From Allantophomopsis cytisporea (taxonomy: Eukaryota; Ascomycota; Leotiomycetes; Phacidiales; Phacidiaceae): a DNA stretch of 64,000 nucleotides. The stretch lies in NCBI GenBank assembly GCA_024752435.1, contig CP103020.1, positions 1,984,001 to 2,048,000 on the forward strand, in the 5' to 3' direction. Below the pieces are notes generated by a model. The model searched no databases and was not told where the DNA came from. It saw only the letters and a program-made list of their open reading frames with translations. The position numbers and the translations under genes are program-made. This document shows, one piece after another, positions 1 to 12,181 of this stretch; position 1 is the first letter of the stretch; every line of letters begins with the position of its first letter.

Positions 1-440
1 TAAAGTCATGTGTGCAGGTTACACTTTCAAAGGATGTGGATATCGTCGCCTCTCAACTCCTATATATCAAGTATATATTCGTTGTTATACATCCTGTCGT
101 CACTCTGTCACTCGACAGCATAGACAAGATGGATTACCTTCCAGACAAGAAGATCCGGCTCATCCTTCAAGAGCCCCCCAATGTATTCATATCAATTGAG
201 TGAGTTAACCGGCTCCTCTCTTCTGACCAACCTCCAGCCGCCCTTTTAACGAAGTACTTTGTACTCAAACCAGATCACTGCTCTACTTATAATACCATGA
301 GTTTGAAATCAAGCATCACTTACAATCGGTATGATTAGGCATGAGGTATAGTTTCATTATTCCAGATATTCATTATGGTGCTTGACTACAATTGAAGATA
401 TGGTATTATGGTAGTCGAGATAAAGTTTTGCTTATTATAG
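1..440. other. Gene-poor left edge with one possible orphan exon
   Basis: No gene can be supported here. An ATG at 129 opens a short frame (start MDYLPDKKIRLILQ) that runs into a good donor (GTGAGT at about 200), with a possible acceptor CCTCCAG near 238. The spliced frame stops after about 41 residues. It may be the 5' remnant of a lost gene or chance. Confidence 0.3.
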
Positions 441-1830
441 CTATGCGAGCTGAGGAAACTTGTCCCATTTCCACTTCACTTCCCGACCAACTTCGCCAGG
501 TAGAAACTCCTCAAGGACCATCTGTATATATATGTTCTTTGCAATATCAACCGCTGTCTCACCCTCGCCATTCCTTGCGTCTTTATCTACGCTTTGAAGC
601 AGCAGATACTGCATCAACCACATTATTCGATATAAGTTTTGTCCATTAGCCCACTCTGGCAACTTCGCACTCAGATGTATAGGTGTGAAACCATTTACAT
701 CTGCGGCGTTGAGATCAGCGCCCGCTTCTGCCAGACGCCGAAGAAGTGTCAATTCTAAGGACTCCTTTTCTACCTATGGACGCGGGTCTAAGGAATCGTT
801 CCCCAATTCTAGCATGCATGTGACTGCCCAGTGGAGAGAAGTTTGTTGGAGAGATATTTCTAGCGATCTAGGTATACAATATGGGGGGTATTGGTTCACA
901 GGCGCCATGCCAGTAGAAACATTTCATCAAGGATAAGTTTTGGTGTTGTTGTTGATACAAGTAATGTGTCCGCTCCGTATTGAAGCAGTGCTAGGGTAGC
1001 AACAGTGACAAAGTCCTTTTAAACACTGTTAAATACCAAATGTAGAGCTATCTATCCTAGGCGCGTCTGAATATTTCCTTGTGCACCAACTTCGGGGAGA
1101 GCAACAACTGCATTTGGATCGGGGTCTGTTCGTTCTTGATAGGCTGCTGTATGGAATGGTGTTAACGTTGCGGAGCTCTGAGCATGTACATCAGCTCTTC
1201 GGGCCAGTAGTACACGGATGGGCCGCATAGTAGAGTGGTGTTTCCATATATTCAGCTTTGAATCAGTAGGGCACTTTTGTCGAGGATCCCAATAATAATT
1301 TCTGCTGTCCAATTCTCTGCTGCGTAGTGTAATACCGTCTTTCCAATCTCACCTACTACACTAGTCGTATCTGAAGATCTATCAATCAACAGTGGTATAC
1401 TTTCCCTGTCCTATTTTATTCCACCTTACCCCTGTAATTCGTAAGCGCTAGATAGAGAGCAGTGAATCCTGTTAGATCCTGCTCAGCTTAAGATCAGCAT
1501 CTACGCCGTGGTCAAGGAGGAGCTTGACGGCGGGTAGAAGTAGTACATCTGCTCTGGACAGGTATATGCAAGGCCGTCTCTCCCGGTTTTATAAATCATT
1601 GATTGATACTGACGATAGTACTGCTTAATAGAAGTGTTATAATATTGATGTTGGCAGGGTCATCGGGGATGGAAGTATATTGAGTCCATATCACGTACTC
1701 CTCCGTGCGAAAATGTTTGTATCTGCAAGCGTAGTGTAAAGCATTGGCACCATCCTTATCATCGATGGGTCGAGATACATTATGTTCTTCTTTCGAAAGA
1801 TACCGGACTTGATCAAAGTTGTTGATTGTC
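441..1830 (-). pseudogene. Decayed ankyrin-repeat protein gene
   Basis: On the minus strand, ankyrin-like fragments follow each other in different frames. They include DKDGANALHYACRYK (about 1770-1720), GKTVLHYAAENW (about 1350-1310), KLLLDHGVDADLK and GFTALYLAL (about 1530-1450), VLLARRADVHAQ (about 1230-1190), LLQYGADTLLV (about 990-950), QQTSLHWAV (about 850) and a final intact stretch 752-441 with AGADLNAADVNGFTPIHLSA. Frame shifts separate the fragments, and an in-frame TAG lies upstream of the last one. No single reading frame or set of plausible introns joins them, so this is a broken gene. Ankyrin repeats are protein-interaction modules, and the original function cannot be told. Boundaries are approximate. 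Confidence 0.75.
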
Positions 1831-2194
1831 GATTGCAGTCTTCATGAACTGGGTTGCCATTTTCGCACTACAGCAAAGGGTTGACCTTATACCGGTGAGT
1901 GTGTTTGTTTGGAATGAAAAGCCATGAGGTCTGACTCATGTAAGCTACATAAAGTAGAGGAGAAACATGGCTATGGCGATGTTAAATTTGTAGTTATGAG
2001 AGTGATGAAGTGTCAATCAACACTCGCATAGAAATTTGCATACCTCACTTTACACGAAAACCACGTTTTCGATGCCCATCAACAACATCACCAACCACAG
2101 CACGTGATATTGAATTTCGACATTGCAGCAGAAAGAAGCAACCATCTCAATCACAACAACGAACCTCCTCTCAAATCGCACAATCACCACCACA

Positions 2195-2920
2195 ATGGCC
2201 CACCCCAAAAACTGGCCTCCACAACTCCCCTACCTAACCGCGCCCATCTATTCACCACACCTCCCCCCACCAACCCTCACAGCTTTGCGTACTAAACCCT
2301 CCACAACTTCAACCACCCCCAACACATCCTCCTCAGCCAACGAAGTCCCCACAGTAGACATAGCAAGAGGCCCGTCCCCCATCGTGAAAATCACGCCCAT
2401 CCCCACAACCCACCCCACGCACCCAGCAGCAGGGCAAAGCGGTTTATTTGCGACGAAGGATCTCAAGCCAGGAACGTTCATTCTGCCATACATCGGATAC
2501 ATCCACGGAACGCCAACACGCCTTGATGATACAGGAGGTCCCAATACAGAAGCAGCCTCCAGCGCAAAACCAGTCCCAGCCTCAACACGGCCCCCCTCAC
2601 CCACCCACGAGGAAAGCGACTACGACCTCTCGCTGGATCGCGAGCTAGGCATCGGCATCGACGCGGCGCGCATGGGCAACGAGGCGCGCTTCGTGAACGA
2701 CTACCGCGGGGTGCGGGGCGGGCCGAACGCGGAGTTCCGCGAGGTGTGGGATGTGCGGAGGGGGGAGAGGGGGATTGGGGTGTGGGTTTTGAGCGAGGGG
2801 AAGGCGGGGGCGAGGGGGAAGAAGGGGGGGAAGACGGAGAGGGAGAAGGGGATTAGGAAGGGCGAGGAGATTTTGGTTAGTTATGGGAGGGGGTTTTGGG
2901 GGGCTAGGCGGGAGGGGTGA
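2195..2920 (+). CDS. SET-domain protein (putative lysine methyltransferase)
   Basis: Single-exon gene of 241 residues. The start at 2195 has a strong context (CACAATGGC); the open frame continues upstream but has no comparable ATG. After a Pro/Ser/Thr-rich N-terminus of about 75 residues come SET-like blocks: GLFATKDLKPGTFILPYIGYI (first SET strands), then NEARFVNDYRG in the place of the Asn-containing cofactor-binding motif, then GIGVWVL, then KGEEILVSYGRGFW resembling the C-terminal motif with its Tyr. SET proteins move a methyl group from S-adenosylmethionine to lysine. The substrate cannot be deduced. There are no pre-SET or post-SET cysteines. The last 180 bases are extremely G-rich, giving a Gly/Arg/Lys-rich stretch before the final motif. 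The gene converges on the copper-fist gene. Confidence 0.75.
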   Translation: MAHPKNWPPQLPYLTAPIYSPHLPPPTLTALRTKPSTTSTTPNTSSSANEVPTVDIARGPSPIVKITPIPTTHPTHPAAGQSGLFATKDLKPGTFILPYIGYIHGTPTRLDDTGGPNTEAASSAKPVPASTRPPSPTHEESDYDLSLDRELGIGIDAARMGNEARFVNDYRGVRGGPNAEFREVWDVRRGERGIGVWVLSEGKAGARGKKGGKTEREKGIRKGEEILVSYGRGFWGARREG

Positions 2921-3525
2921 GGAGAATTGGGAGAATGTTGCGATGCATGGGCTGGAATTGGAGTTATGTTGGGATTGATGGGTGGCTAAAAGTTTGGATA
3001 TGGAGTAGGTTTGATTTTATAGAACGACATGCGAAGGTTTGGGTGGGACGAAAAAAGAGTGGTCAGGGGAGTTGGAGGGGCAAGTGATAGGCAAGACAAT
3101 CAAGTAATGAGGTCGATGACAGGACAAAATGTATCCACACACATTTAACTCATCAAACTCTACAAAACAAAGATACTGCGCAAACTCAGGCTTATAGATA
3201 AACATGACAGAAAATCAAAGTCAGCACCTCTTTCAAAATAGGAGCGGCCATAAACACATTTAATCGCATTTGCAAATTCACATAGACAGGACGAGTTTGG
3301 CTCAAAGGACGTCAAAACGCACGTTTATCAACTAGATCTATATGCTCAAGAAAGCAACGTACGCAAACGATCTGGCAAGAGAACCAAAGAGAGACATCAA
3401 GTCATCATCACAGCTCCCCGCTCAGCACCTCCACCGCCAAGGCAAGCCATAGAACGACAAGCCCAGCTCCGATAATAGGTCAAATTCAGATTAGTGAATT
3501 AAGGCCAGTTGCCTAGCCCCTTATG
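2921..3525. other. Intergenic, between convergent genes
   Basis: Presumed 3' UTRs of the SET gene and the copper-fist gene. I see no coding pattern or RNA gene. Confidence 0.6.
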
Positions 3526-5234
3526 TTATTGCCCCCCATGGGCAGACCACGGATTGTCTTCTGGCGTATGACCTGCAGAGCTATTCAATCCCGAGTAATC
3601 CTCTATCCAAAGTCCTTCTGTACTTGAAAAAGCCATAATAGAAGCTGGGTCTTCCAGCCCAGATGTAAGAGGCAAAAATTTGTTATCGTCGAAACTGGTG
3701 GTGCTGGGGAAGTCCTGAATACTACCGGCAGTAGCCGTGATATTCGGAATGTAAGCACCCGTGGTAAGGCCCTTGAGGAATTCGTCGACGCTCATATTTT
3801 CAAGATTGCTGCTGGCGAGCATCTGGGCCTGAGGAAGGCCGATATAGGAGGATGCCGTGCTAAGACGGTAGCCCTCGTGCTCTCCAAAGTCGGAGGTGTC
3901 AAATTCGGAGCCGTATGATTGTGTAGGAGCCGGGATCTGCCCGTTTGGGCCTGAGTTGCTCATGGTACCGAAATCTTCGACCTCGGAGATTTCTCCTGAT
4001 GTTGAGGTCGTGGTCAAGGCTGGGTGATCAATGCTGCTGAAGTCGAAGCCTGTAAAGGATGGGGCTTGACTGAAGGCTGAGGTGGCAAAATTATCATTAT
4101 TGAAATCAAGTCCATCGTAGTGAGACCAGTCGATAGATGCTGCACTCAATCCAGCGGAGAAAATCGGCTGATCATTGTCTGGCATTGGGCCGAAACCATC
4201 AAAACTCATAAAGTTCTGGTCACCGCTAAAGTCGAAGTTTGATGTTTCAAGTGGAGTCAACTGGCCACTGAGTTGAGTGGTTTCTGCAGTAGCTTGAACC
4301 TGTGGAGATCCATGTTCAGACCTGACCATGCGCTGCTCCTGTTGAGCACTGACTATGGAGTCCTTAATGTGTGAATCTGCGTGGAGAGAATCAATGGTGC
4401 TTGTCTGTGGGAGACTATCGACAGAGCGATTTGCCAAACCTGATGGAGAAGGACCATGGATTGAGTGTGCTCTTGGAACAACATAGGGTAAGCCACACTT
4501 GTGAGCCATATTATTATGTTTATGTGCTGGCTTATGATGGCCATTTGTGAATATCGTCAAACTCGTATCTGACTGTGCTGTCTTTGCACGAGGTCTAGGG
4601 ATGACATGACCAGTGGCTGACGAGGAAGTCTCATCAGAGTCAGACTCTGGTACGGGGTCGAGGTGCTCCTTCTTGAGAGCACAGGTGCAACGACCCCCTT
4701 GACTGCAACAGCATGCATCGGCTACAATGAAGATCAGAAACTGTTGTGATTATGCCTTAGAAGTCCGACGAATTGCTCACTCTTAAGATCGCCCTCCTTT
4801 CCGTGTGTGCAAGGTCCCTTGTTATGCGCCTTCTCTCCGCAGTCGCACTTTACATGAGCGGAGCGAGCCTTGCGAAGAGATCGACAGTGGGTACATTGCG
4901 ACACTGGGCGACCTTTCTTGGCGATGTGTTGAAGAGGACGTTCTGCGATGAGATGACGTGGTTAGCACATTGTTTTGTTTTGTTTTGCTTGTTATGTTTG
5001 TTGTGGTGGATTGGTGGTGATGAGGCATTTTTTTGCAGTTTCGCAACTCCGAGAGACAATCTCAGGGTCGGAAACCAAAAGTCTTGGCAGCGGACGACAT
5101 CACAATGCGATATTTGCGACGATGCGACAATTTGAATTTTGAGGTTGTAGGTACATACCAGAGTGTGTACAGTTGCTGACACGGTGACCTCTAACACAGG
5201 CTTCACACGCATACTTCTCACCGTTGATCAACAT
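3526..5234 (-). CDS. Copper-fist transcription factor (AceA/Haa1-like)
   Basis: Three exons, complement of 5234-5159, 4942-4781 and 4721-3526, giving 477 residues in frame. The N-terminus is a complete copper fist: MLINGEKYACEACVRGHR, then CTH, KKGRPVSQC, a CTHCRSLRKAR block and CDCGEKAHNKGPCTHG. This zinc/copper cluster plus the GRP minor-groove hook binds DNA in metal-responsive promoters. A second Cys cluster (CCCSQGGRCTC followed by ALKKEHLDPVPES) opens exon 3, an arrangement I associate with the fungal AceA copper-tolerance regulators rather than copper-starvation Mac1 types. The remaining roughly 370 residues are Ser/Thr/Gln-rich with acidic and aromatic patches, as expected of an activation region. 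The intron between the first two exons falls just after CTHS. The upstream side faces the 8.2 kb desert. The metal sensed is an inference. Confidence 0.9.
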
Positions 5235-6625
5235 GGTGATCTAGGGGTAATGCTGGCACCGCGAGCCCGTCAAGACGGTCAACACGGGAAACCAGAGAGA
5301 CGTCAAACCACCTCAACGTGATGATATTTCGAGATGATTAGCAGCCGCAATCGACTGCGATGGGAAGAGGATGGAATCGTTGAGAGAGAGAGAGGACTGT
5401 AGGTGGGTATTGGGTTTTGTTTTGTTGTAAAAATATTTTGCTTTTATTTTGGGGGTGTGGTATACCGATACTCCAGAATGAGTTGAATGATGCTTTGGAA
5501 CCGCCGAAACGCCTTGAAAACGTGGGGAAATATAATATTCACAAATTGAGAGAAAATGGAGGAGGATTCGAAATTCGACAATTAAAGAAAAAAGGGCTGT
5601 GCCTTTGCGCCACGGCGCCGGCTGAGAACAGCGGACACCGACAACGGTGATGGTGAAGCCTATAGAAGGTCAAGTTTCTCTTGTTGTGAGATTCTCTTGC
5701 AAGAAAGAGAGAGGGAAGAGAAAGAGAAGAAGGGAAGTTGAGTTGTTGGAGGGCACGGAGCCAGAGAGTTTGGCTGTGTACGGTGGACTATACAGCTTGC
5801 TTATGATATTCCGAGGCAATACCCTAACGTTAATCCTCCAAGAGCATCACCACTATTGTTCGTGCACCTTTGGGAGGATGGATGGATTGCTTGATTGATG
5901 TGAGTTGATTGATTACGAGTCACTTGAAAGAGGAATGGGTCTATTGGAACTATTGGAACATTATAATTTCAATGATCATATAGTTACGAGAATTATTAGC
6001 ACTGCTAGAACAATTGTCAAGTCAATACAACCAAGACAGATGAAGAATTTCATCCAGCAATAATAAGTTGACTACGCAGTCACGGCAGGACAATCATCGC
6101 AGGATCAAGCAAGCCTTAGGGTTTAGAAAGAATATCTACGCAGTATGTACATACATACATACACATATACACATATACACAGATATATCATATATATTCT
6201 CATAATACGGTACAAGTAAGGTAAGATAAGGTGATGTAAGGTAGGATTACGTATTACTCCCTACTGTATAAGGCCACATAACTGCAGCATAGAAGACAGA
6301 GTACTGGTGGAAGAATGAGAGATTACTTAAGCCGTCTGCTTATAGGATAAATAGACGGGGTTGGAATTAGAATCAAATACGAATTGAGTAATTCTTTATA
6401 TTTTATCTTATGAGGGGGTAGGGTGAGCATGAGAATAAAACAGTGAGAGTGAGAGTGAGTGAGTGTGATGGATGAGGGCGTGATCATTGACTGCAGTAGA
6501 CTGGTGTTCTCTCATATACTACAGACTTTCTTCTCCCCATCCCACCACTCACCTCTCACAGCATTCACCTGCACTCACCTGCACTCACCTCTTCTCACAA
6601 CTTTCTCTCATAATGTATCTTTCTG

Positions 6626-6710
6626 TCTCCCTCCCTCTCCCTCCCTCTCCCTCTCCCTTTTCTTCTCTTCTCTTCTCTTCTCTTCTCGTCTCGTCTCTCT
6701 CCTCTCCTTT
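6626..6710. repeat. Polypyrimidine tract
   Basis: About 85 bases almost wholly C and T, made of CCCT, CTCTTC and CGTCT runs. The pyrimidine-pure part could in principle form triplex (H-DNA). Confidence 0.85.
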
Positions 6711-7064
6711 TATATTCTGCATCCAATTCAATCACTTCTCACCTACAGCACAATATACAATCCACCTCTCTGTAAACCACGAAAACCCTTTTTCGTGGCA
6801 TGGAAGCGCACGAAAGGGCTTAATTTCTGCATCCTCTCCATCATCAGCCAATGAAAGGCCTGCCCTGTTTCTGTAGATTAACGTCTGTTAACGTTTCCCC
6901 CGATTCCTCTGACCTTACTACTCTTGACGCTAGGACAAGTCGTCACCACCGGAACACCATGTTCATCCATCTCACCAGGGGCGCTCTCGGGGACGAGTAG
7001 TAGTGCACTGAGTCGTCACAGTGGCTTAAATTCGTGTCCGTACAAAAATGTGCATGAATACCTA

Positions 7065-7115
7065 GGTGGTGGTGGTGGTGGTGGTGGTGATGATGATGAT
7101 GATGATGATGATGAT
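7065..7115. repeat. Compound trinucleotide repeat (GGT)n(GAT)n
   Basis: About eight GGT units pass directly into about nine GAT units. Confidence 0.95.
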
Positions 7116-7298
7116 TTATGATGAGGATGGTGATCCAATCCAACCTCGCCTGGTACCATCCATCCATTCACCCGCTCCCTATCCAATCCCATCTGTTGGT
7201 CACCATTCTGAAGACTGCTCTCCGGTAGACTATTGTTTCTCTCGAGATCTCACCGACACTGGAACATCTGGATAAAACATGGCGATGCGATTGATGGC

Positions 7299-7337
7299 AA
7301 TACAATACAATACAATACAATACAATACAATACAATA
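7299..7337. repeat. Pentanucleotide repeat (AATAC)n
   Basis: Between seven and eight perfect AATAC units. Confidence 0.95.
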
Positions 7338-7750
7338 GCCAACTGACCCATCATCACTCAGTACGAAATGACAAATACTACTTGAATGCCTCTCACCCAA
7401 AGTAGCAAGGAGCAGATGACAGTGCTCGAGAGATTATTTGACGGCACCGACTCAAATCAGAAAATGTCCAGTGCTCCGCCAGCATCTCCATCACCCTCCT
7501 CCTCCTCCTCCTCCACCTCCTGCTGCCCATGCCCCATCCCCAATCTCATATCTTCGTCCTTCCGCCCCTCAAGAAGCAATGATTGGTGGAGGCGTACCCA
7601 AAACTTGGGGGTTGCATTGGGGCTGTGAATTTGCATTTCGAAAAAGACAAGGCTCAAGTCCCACTGCCGGAAATGGAGCACATCTCATCCGCACGCCAAT
7701 TTGGCGCCTTTAAACGCACACACACGCACCCTTTTTCGCACCCAGCAATG

Positions 7751-7880
7751 CTACCTACCTACCTACCTACCACCAACCCACCTCTTCCACCTCTCCCACT
7801 CGCACTCCTCTTCTCCCTCTCCCTCATCCTCTCTCTCACCCTCACCCTCACCCTCTCCCTCTCCCTCTCCCTCTCCCTCC
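7751..7880. repeat. CTAC array followed by CTCACC/CTCTCC hexamer arrays
   Basis: Five CTAC units at 7751-7771, then from about 7835 three CTCACC and about five CTCTCC units. Confidence 0.9.
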
Positions 7881-8249
7881 ACTTACTCTACTTCCTCGCC
7901 TCTACGACTAACTCTGCTCCATCTATACTACACTACATACCCCACCTAACCCTCAATCAACCCACCCACTCAACAAAAAAGAAGAAAGAAGAAGAAGAAG
8001 GGGAAAAAAAAAACCCTTTCATCCAACAGTAGACCAAGCCAAAAAGTCCGAGCACCACACCCCCATAGACGAGCATCCCACAAAGGCCGCCTACTCGCTC
8101 GCATAGAGGAGACGAAAGTGCTTTAGTGCTGCAACAGAAACCCATTCATGCTGATCTATGGATAGAGTTCGAGGAAGGGCCGCATTTCAAAAAGCTTGGC
8201 CTTTTAGTGCGCCGGGTCCATTTCGCTGCATGGAAGGGGACAGGGAAGA

Positions 8250-8323
8250 GTGTAGAGTGTAAAGTGTAGAGTGTAGAGTGTAGAGGAAGTGGAAGTGGAA
8301 GTGGAAGTGGAAGTGGAAGTGGA
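8250..8323. repeat. GTGTAGA heptamer and GGAAGT hexamer arrays
   Basis: An imperfect AGTGTAG array at 8250-8284 abuts a perfect array of six GGAAGT units. Confidence 0.9.
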
Positions 8324-8457
8324 AGAAGTTGAGATTGCTGGATGGAGTCTTTGCACACCTGCACAATGAAGGTATACTTGTTGTAGGTAGGCGAAGTCCT
8401 TTAGACTTGGAGCGTGGGGCAAGTAGAGCGGACGGTGAATTGCGGGCTGCTTGTTAC

Positions 8458-8526
8458 TGGTTGCTGGTTACTGGTTGCTGGTTGCTGGTTGCTGGTTGCT
8501 GGTTGCTGGTTGCTGGTTGCTGGTTC
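8458..8526. repeat. Heptanucleotide repeat (TTGCTGG)n
   Basis: About ten units of TTGCTGG, with one early TTACTGG variant. Confidence 0.95.
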
Positions 8527-8876
8527 AACCTGTCACGATGTTTTGGAGTCACGAGAAATGAAGATGGATTATTCTACCTAGGTACCGTAGTTATAGATGA
8601 GGTTGGGATGTTTGGAGTCAAGCATGCAAGCCTGGCAGATGCGGGTATCCATACGAACGAACACTCTACATGTATACCTTATGTTTATTGTGATGTTTAA
8701 TGTATGACCGACATTTTTGAGTACATAATGAACCAGCAACAAGCAACAAGCAACAAGGGAGAGGTGGAAAGAGAAGGTGTGCAAGTATGTATAGTAGAGT
8801 ACAGCAAAAAGCCACGATTGTATTTGTGTTGTGTTGGAAATGCCCTGGTGGTGCAGTTCAGTATCCGTGCTTCCTT

Positions 8877-8913
8877 TTACTTTCACTTTCACTTTCACTT
8901 TCACTTTCACTTC
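8877..8913. repeat. Hexanucleotide repeat (TTTCAC)n
   Basis: Six units of TTTCAC. Confidence 0.95.
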
Positions 8914-9068
8914 CAGATTATCATCGCCATCGTATCGTACCGAGTGTCTTGAACGAGACAAAACAACAAATGTGGAGTGGAGGGCATCCAAGCAGAGATG
9001 GCAGCGATGCCTCAGACTTCGGATCTTTCAAAGTCCATGTTTCGTTCATCCTTCCTGCTATGGTCATA

Positions 9069-9128
9069 CATCCATCCACATCCACATCCACATCCATATC
9101 CATATCCATATCCATATCCGTATCCATA
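9069..9128. repeat. ATCCAC/ATCCAT hexamer array
   Basis: Tandem ATCCAC units change by one base into ATCCAT units, suggesting slippage after a point mutation. Confidence 0.9.
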
Positions 9129-9328
9129 CAATTATTGAACGCCGATTTCTGTCCACCGTCGAAGCAGGTGAAGCCATAATCCATCTCAGTGGCCACCACG
9201 CATACGCGTCGACCGTTCCCATTTCCAAACTACACCCTTTTCCCTTCCATACCTTACTCCGAACAGCCATAATTCTTCTTCATTTCTACGGCACGCTCAG
9301 GAGATTCCACAATCTTTCTTGGATGAAT

Positions 9329-9357
9329 CCATACCATACCATACCATACCATACCAT
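9329..9357. repeat. Pentanucleotide repeat (CCATA)n
   Basis: Nearly six CCATA units. Confidence 0.95.
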
Positions 9358-9531
9358 TGGCACTATCGCACGAGAGATACGACGCGTCAAGCGCAGAGAC
9401 CATCTTCGCTCACGCCTGCTCCTGATGATCACTGTCATGGAATGGAATTGGGATTGCCTGTCGTAATAAATCATTCGTCCGCTCGATGGGCTGCGGGCTA
9501 CGAACGTAACACCATGTGTTCAATGCCGATG

Positions 9532-9567
9532 AACCAAACCAAACCAAACCAAACCAAACCAAACCAA
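9532..9567. repeat. Pentanucleotide repeat (AACCA)n
   Basis: About seven AACCA units. Confidence 0.95.
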
Positions 9568-11952
9568 AGCAGAGACATGCAGCCCTGTGCAGTCCAACGT
9601 ATGTAAATACATCCTCTCGCTCACTCTAAGTATGGGTGTGTGGGTTAAGATGTGCCTCCATCAGCGTGTGCCAATTGTCGATTCCTCTCCACATCCCACA
9701 TCACTTGTGTAGTGGTGTAGAATCCTCCGTAACAGATGGGAAATCCCGGAACCCGAGGACTTTCTCTGAGCGGCAGCCATTCTATTCCATTCACCATCCA
9801 GCAATCCTGGGAATAACAAGACGTCTATGAAAAGCCACAGTCAGGCATGGTCAGCATGTTTAACGGCTTGCCCACTGGTTCCCCCAGCCATGGAGTCTGT
9901 ACATAGGTAGTATGCGTGGGCGATCGTGTTTCTCTTTGGTGCCGTGCCGTGCTGCACTGTGCTGCTCCCTCCGCTCGGTCATTTATTCGTATTTCATCAA
10001 GATTCCTGCCATTCGATCCTCGAACCCTCAACGGCCACAAAGCCCACGACAAGATAACGTAGAGAGGTTGTAGAGCAACTCCTGCACCTCGAAAATGCCA
10101 TCGCCGGGTTATTTGGTATTTGCTGCACTTTCTGCCTTCGCATCGTGGCTTTGGGATCTCTTTCATCTGCATAGAACCTCGCACGGAATAGAACGCTGTT
10201 CTTCATACAATGGTCACAAGAGTTGCAACATGACTTGACTTGAGCTGCCACCCGCCTTACCTTACCTCATGCCTACATTTGCCTCCTACGAGAAGATCCC
10301 GCTGCAACGATCTCTTTGACCTGTCGTTATGCTGCCGTGAGACTGTCTACGCTCGACCCCCAGATCCATATCCAGTATCCCGATTCACCCTACGCTGTTG
10401 ACATTCCCTCTTGTCATATTACCGCTGGACCGCTGACGTGCAACATGGCACTACATGGCACTTCAGATGGACCTGCTCGCGAATTCTCCGACTACTCCCA
10501 TCCCTGGGTCTATGATGGGACTATGAAAGGCAGAGCTCAATACTACATTACAGTACCTCCTGTACTTGATGTTATTTCAAGCTCAAGCTCAAGCCTCATC
10601 AGCACCGGGGGTGGCGGGGAATGCAAGTTAATTCCCCGAGCTTACCTTACCAGAGGCGGTGAAGTGCAGAGTAATGTAATATGGCACATGTATAATGATT
10701 ATTGTTGTTGTTGTGATTATTGCTTTTTTCAGCTCCTCCATCCAGCTTCTCGATGGAGCTACTTCTCTGCCTGCATGTTCGTCATGTTTCGGTGCGGCGT
10801 GATAGTGCGGCGGGGGGGGGAGGAGGGAAGATTCTTGACCCTGTAATACCACCACCCCATTCCTCAGATATGCTTATTGTGGTCTTGGGACATTTTGCTG
10901 CTGCGCTGCTCAATGAAGGGCCGTTGTTGGCTGATGCTCGCTCGAACTGGATGTTATGCATGGCTCCGCGCAGGCCCCCGCCAACTTGCAGCAGCTGGTG
11001 GGCTGACTGTGATGGAGGGAGAGAGAAAGAGAGAGAGAGAGAGAGAAATTCTTCGTAGCTTGTCCTGTCTCCTCTACGTACACACTCTACTTCTACTTTC
11101 CCTACTTATGGAGAGCGAGAGTCTCCACTTGTCGGTCATGCCTTTTGAGACTGGGAACTTCGGCGACCGCGGTTGTCAACTACTACATACATACAAAATA
11201 CCTTCATCCTTGACCAAGTCTTTGGAACATTGAAAGCTGTGCCTTTCGGTCCATTCGACCGTGCTGATGGAGAGCTCCACTGTGGCCAGATGAAGGTATT
11301 GCTTTGTACCGAGTACCTGCCATCGGCGAAATATGTACCATTCGTACATGCATTACTTCCTCCATACAGCTCTCACTCGAGGCTATATTCATCCGGAACA
11401 TTGATGAGCGAGGGCGCGCGCGAGAGAGAGAGAGCACGAGGCAATGATATCGCGACGTTGCAAGACTAACTAACACCTGCAGCAATCAAGAACAAACAGC
11501 ATCCTTCCCTCACTGAATTGCGCCATACATAATAAAGGATGACTGGCAGACAGACTGTTCCAATTGTCATTCGTGAGATCGGAAGGCATCATTCATGACT
11601 CGTGTCTCTTCACGGGCACAACAAATATAAACAAACAGAACTCAAACATGGCAGCAGCAGGGTCTCGGAGGATGTTGGTTGACCTGCCTCAACCATCAGC
11701 TACATTGATGTAAGTAGGTAAGTAGGTAAGGTAGATCTTCACGCTCTTCAACTTCATCCGATGCTCTCACATTATGCTGTAAAGAAGGGACCCCAATCAT
11801 CTTTTAACCTCGGCGCTCCTTTCGGCCAAATGTTTTTTCAGGGCCGAGTTCGACTATGTACGGCGGACTACATACAGAGTACGTCCTACAGGACTACATA
11901 CTTGGACATTGGTACTGATGTACATACATACAAACAATTGATCCTCCTGCGC

Positions 11953-12181
11953 CTCGTCTCGTCTCGTCTCGTCTCGTCTCGTCCCTCGTTTGCTTTCTCC
12001 ACAACCCCAGGTTCCAGGGCAAGAGTCGCAATTTCTATTCTATGATCCATGCTGCAACTTATGCTCGATGCTTCGCTGTACTTGTCAGCACATACAAATC
12101 TCTTCGGCCTTATGCACATTTGGCCCGGGATAATGCGCGAGTATGAGCTCCGCCGTATGTATGTATGTATGTATGTATGTA
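11953..12181. repeat. CGTCT pentamer array and GTAT tetramer array
   Basis: About six CGTCT units at 11953-11983, and about six GTAT units at 12155-12181. Ordinary unique sequence lies between. Confidence 0.9.

Noticed and set aside
2248..2604. 118-codon minus-strand frame opposite the SET gene
   Set aside because: Antisense shadow of a GC-rich coding region.
7583..8032. 149-codon frame with long hydrophobic Leu/Ser/Pro stretches
   Set aside because: The hydrophobic part is the translation of CTCTCC and CTCACC arrays, not a membrane protein.
8831..9466. 211-codon frame with His-Ile-His-Ile and Phe-Thr repeats
   Set aside because: Translation of the TTTCAC and ATCCAT arrays.
10316..10846. 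176-codon plus-strand open frame in the 8.2 kb desert
   Set aside because: No domain, runs of Ser, Cys and Gly from simple repeats, no good homologous pattern or splice partners. Looks like chance.
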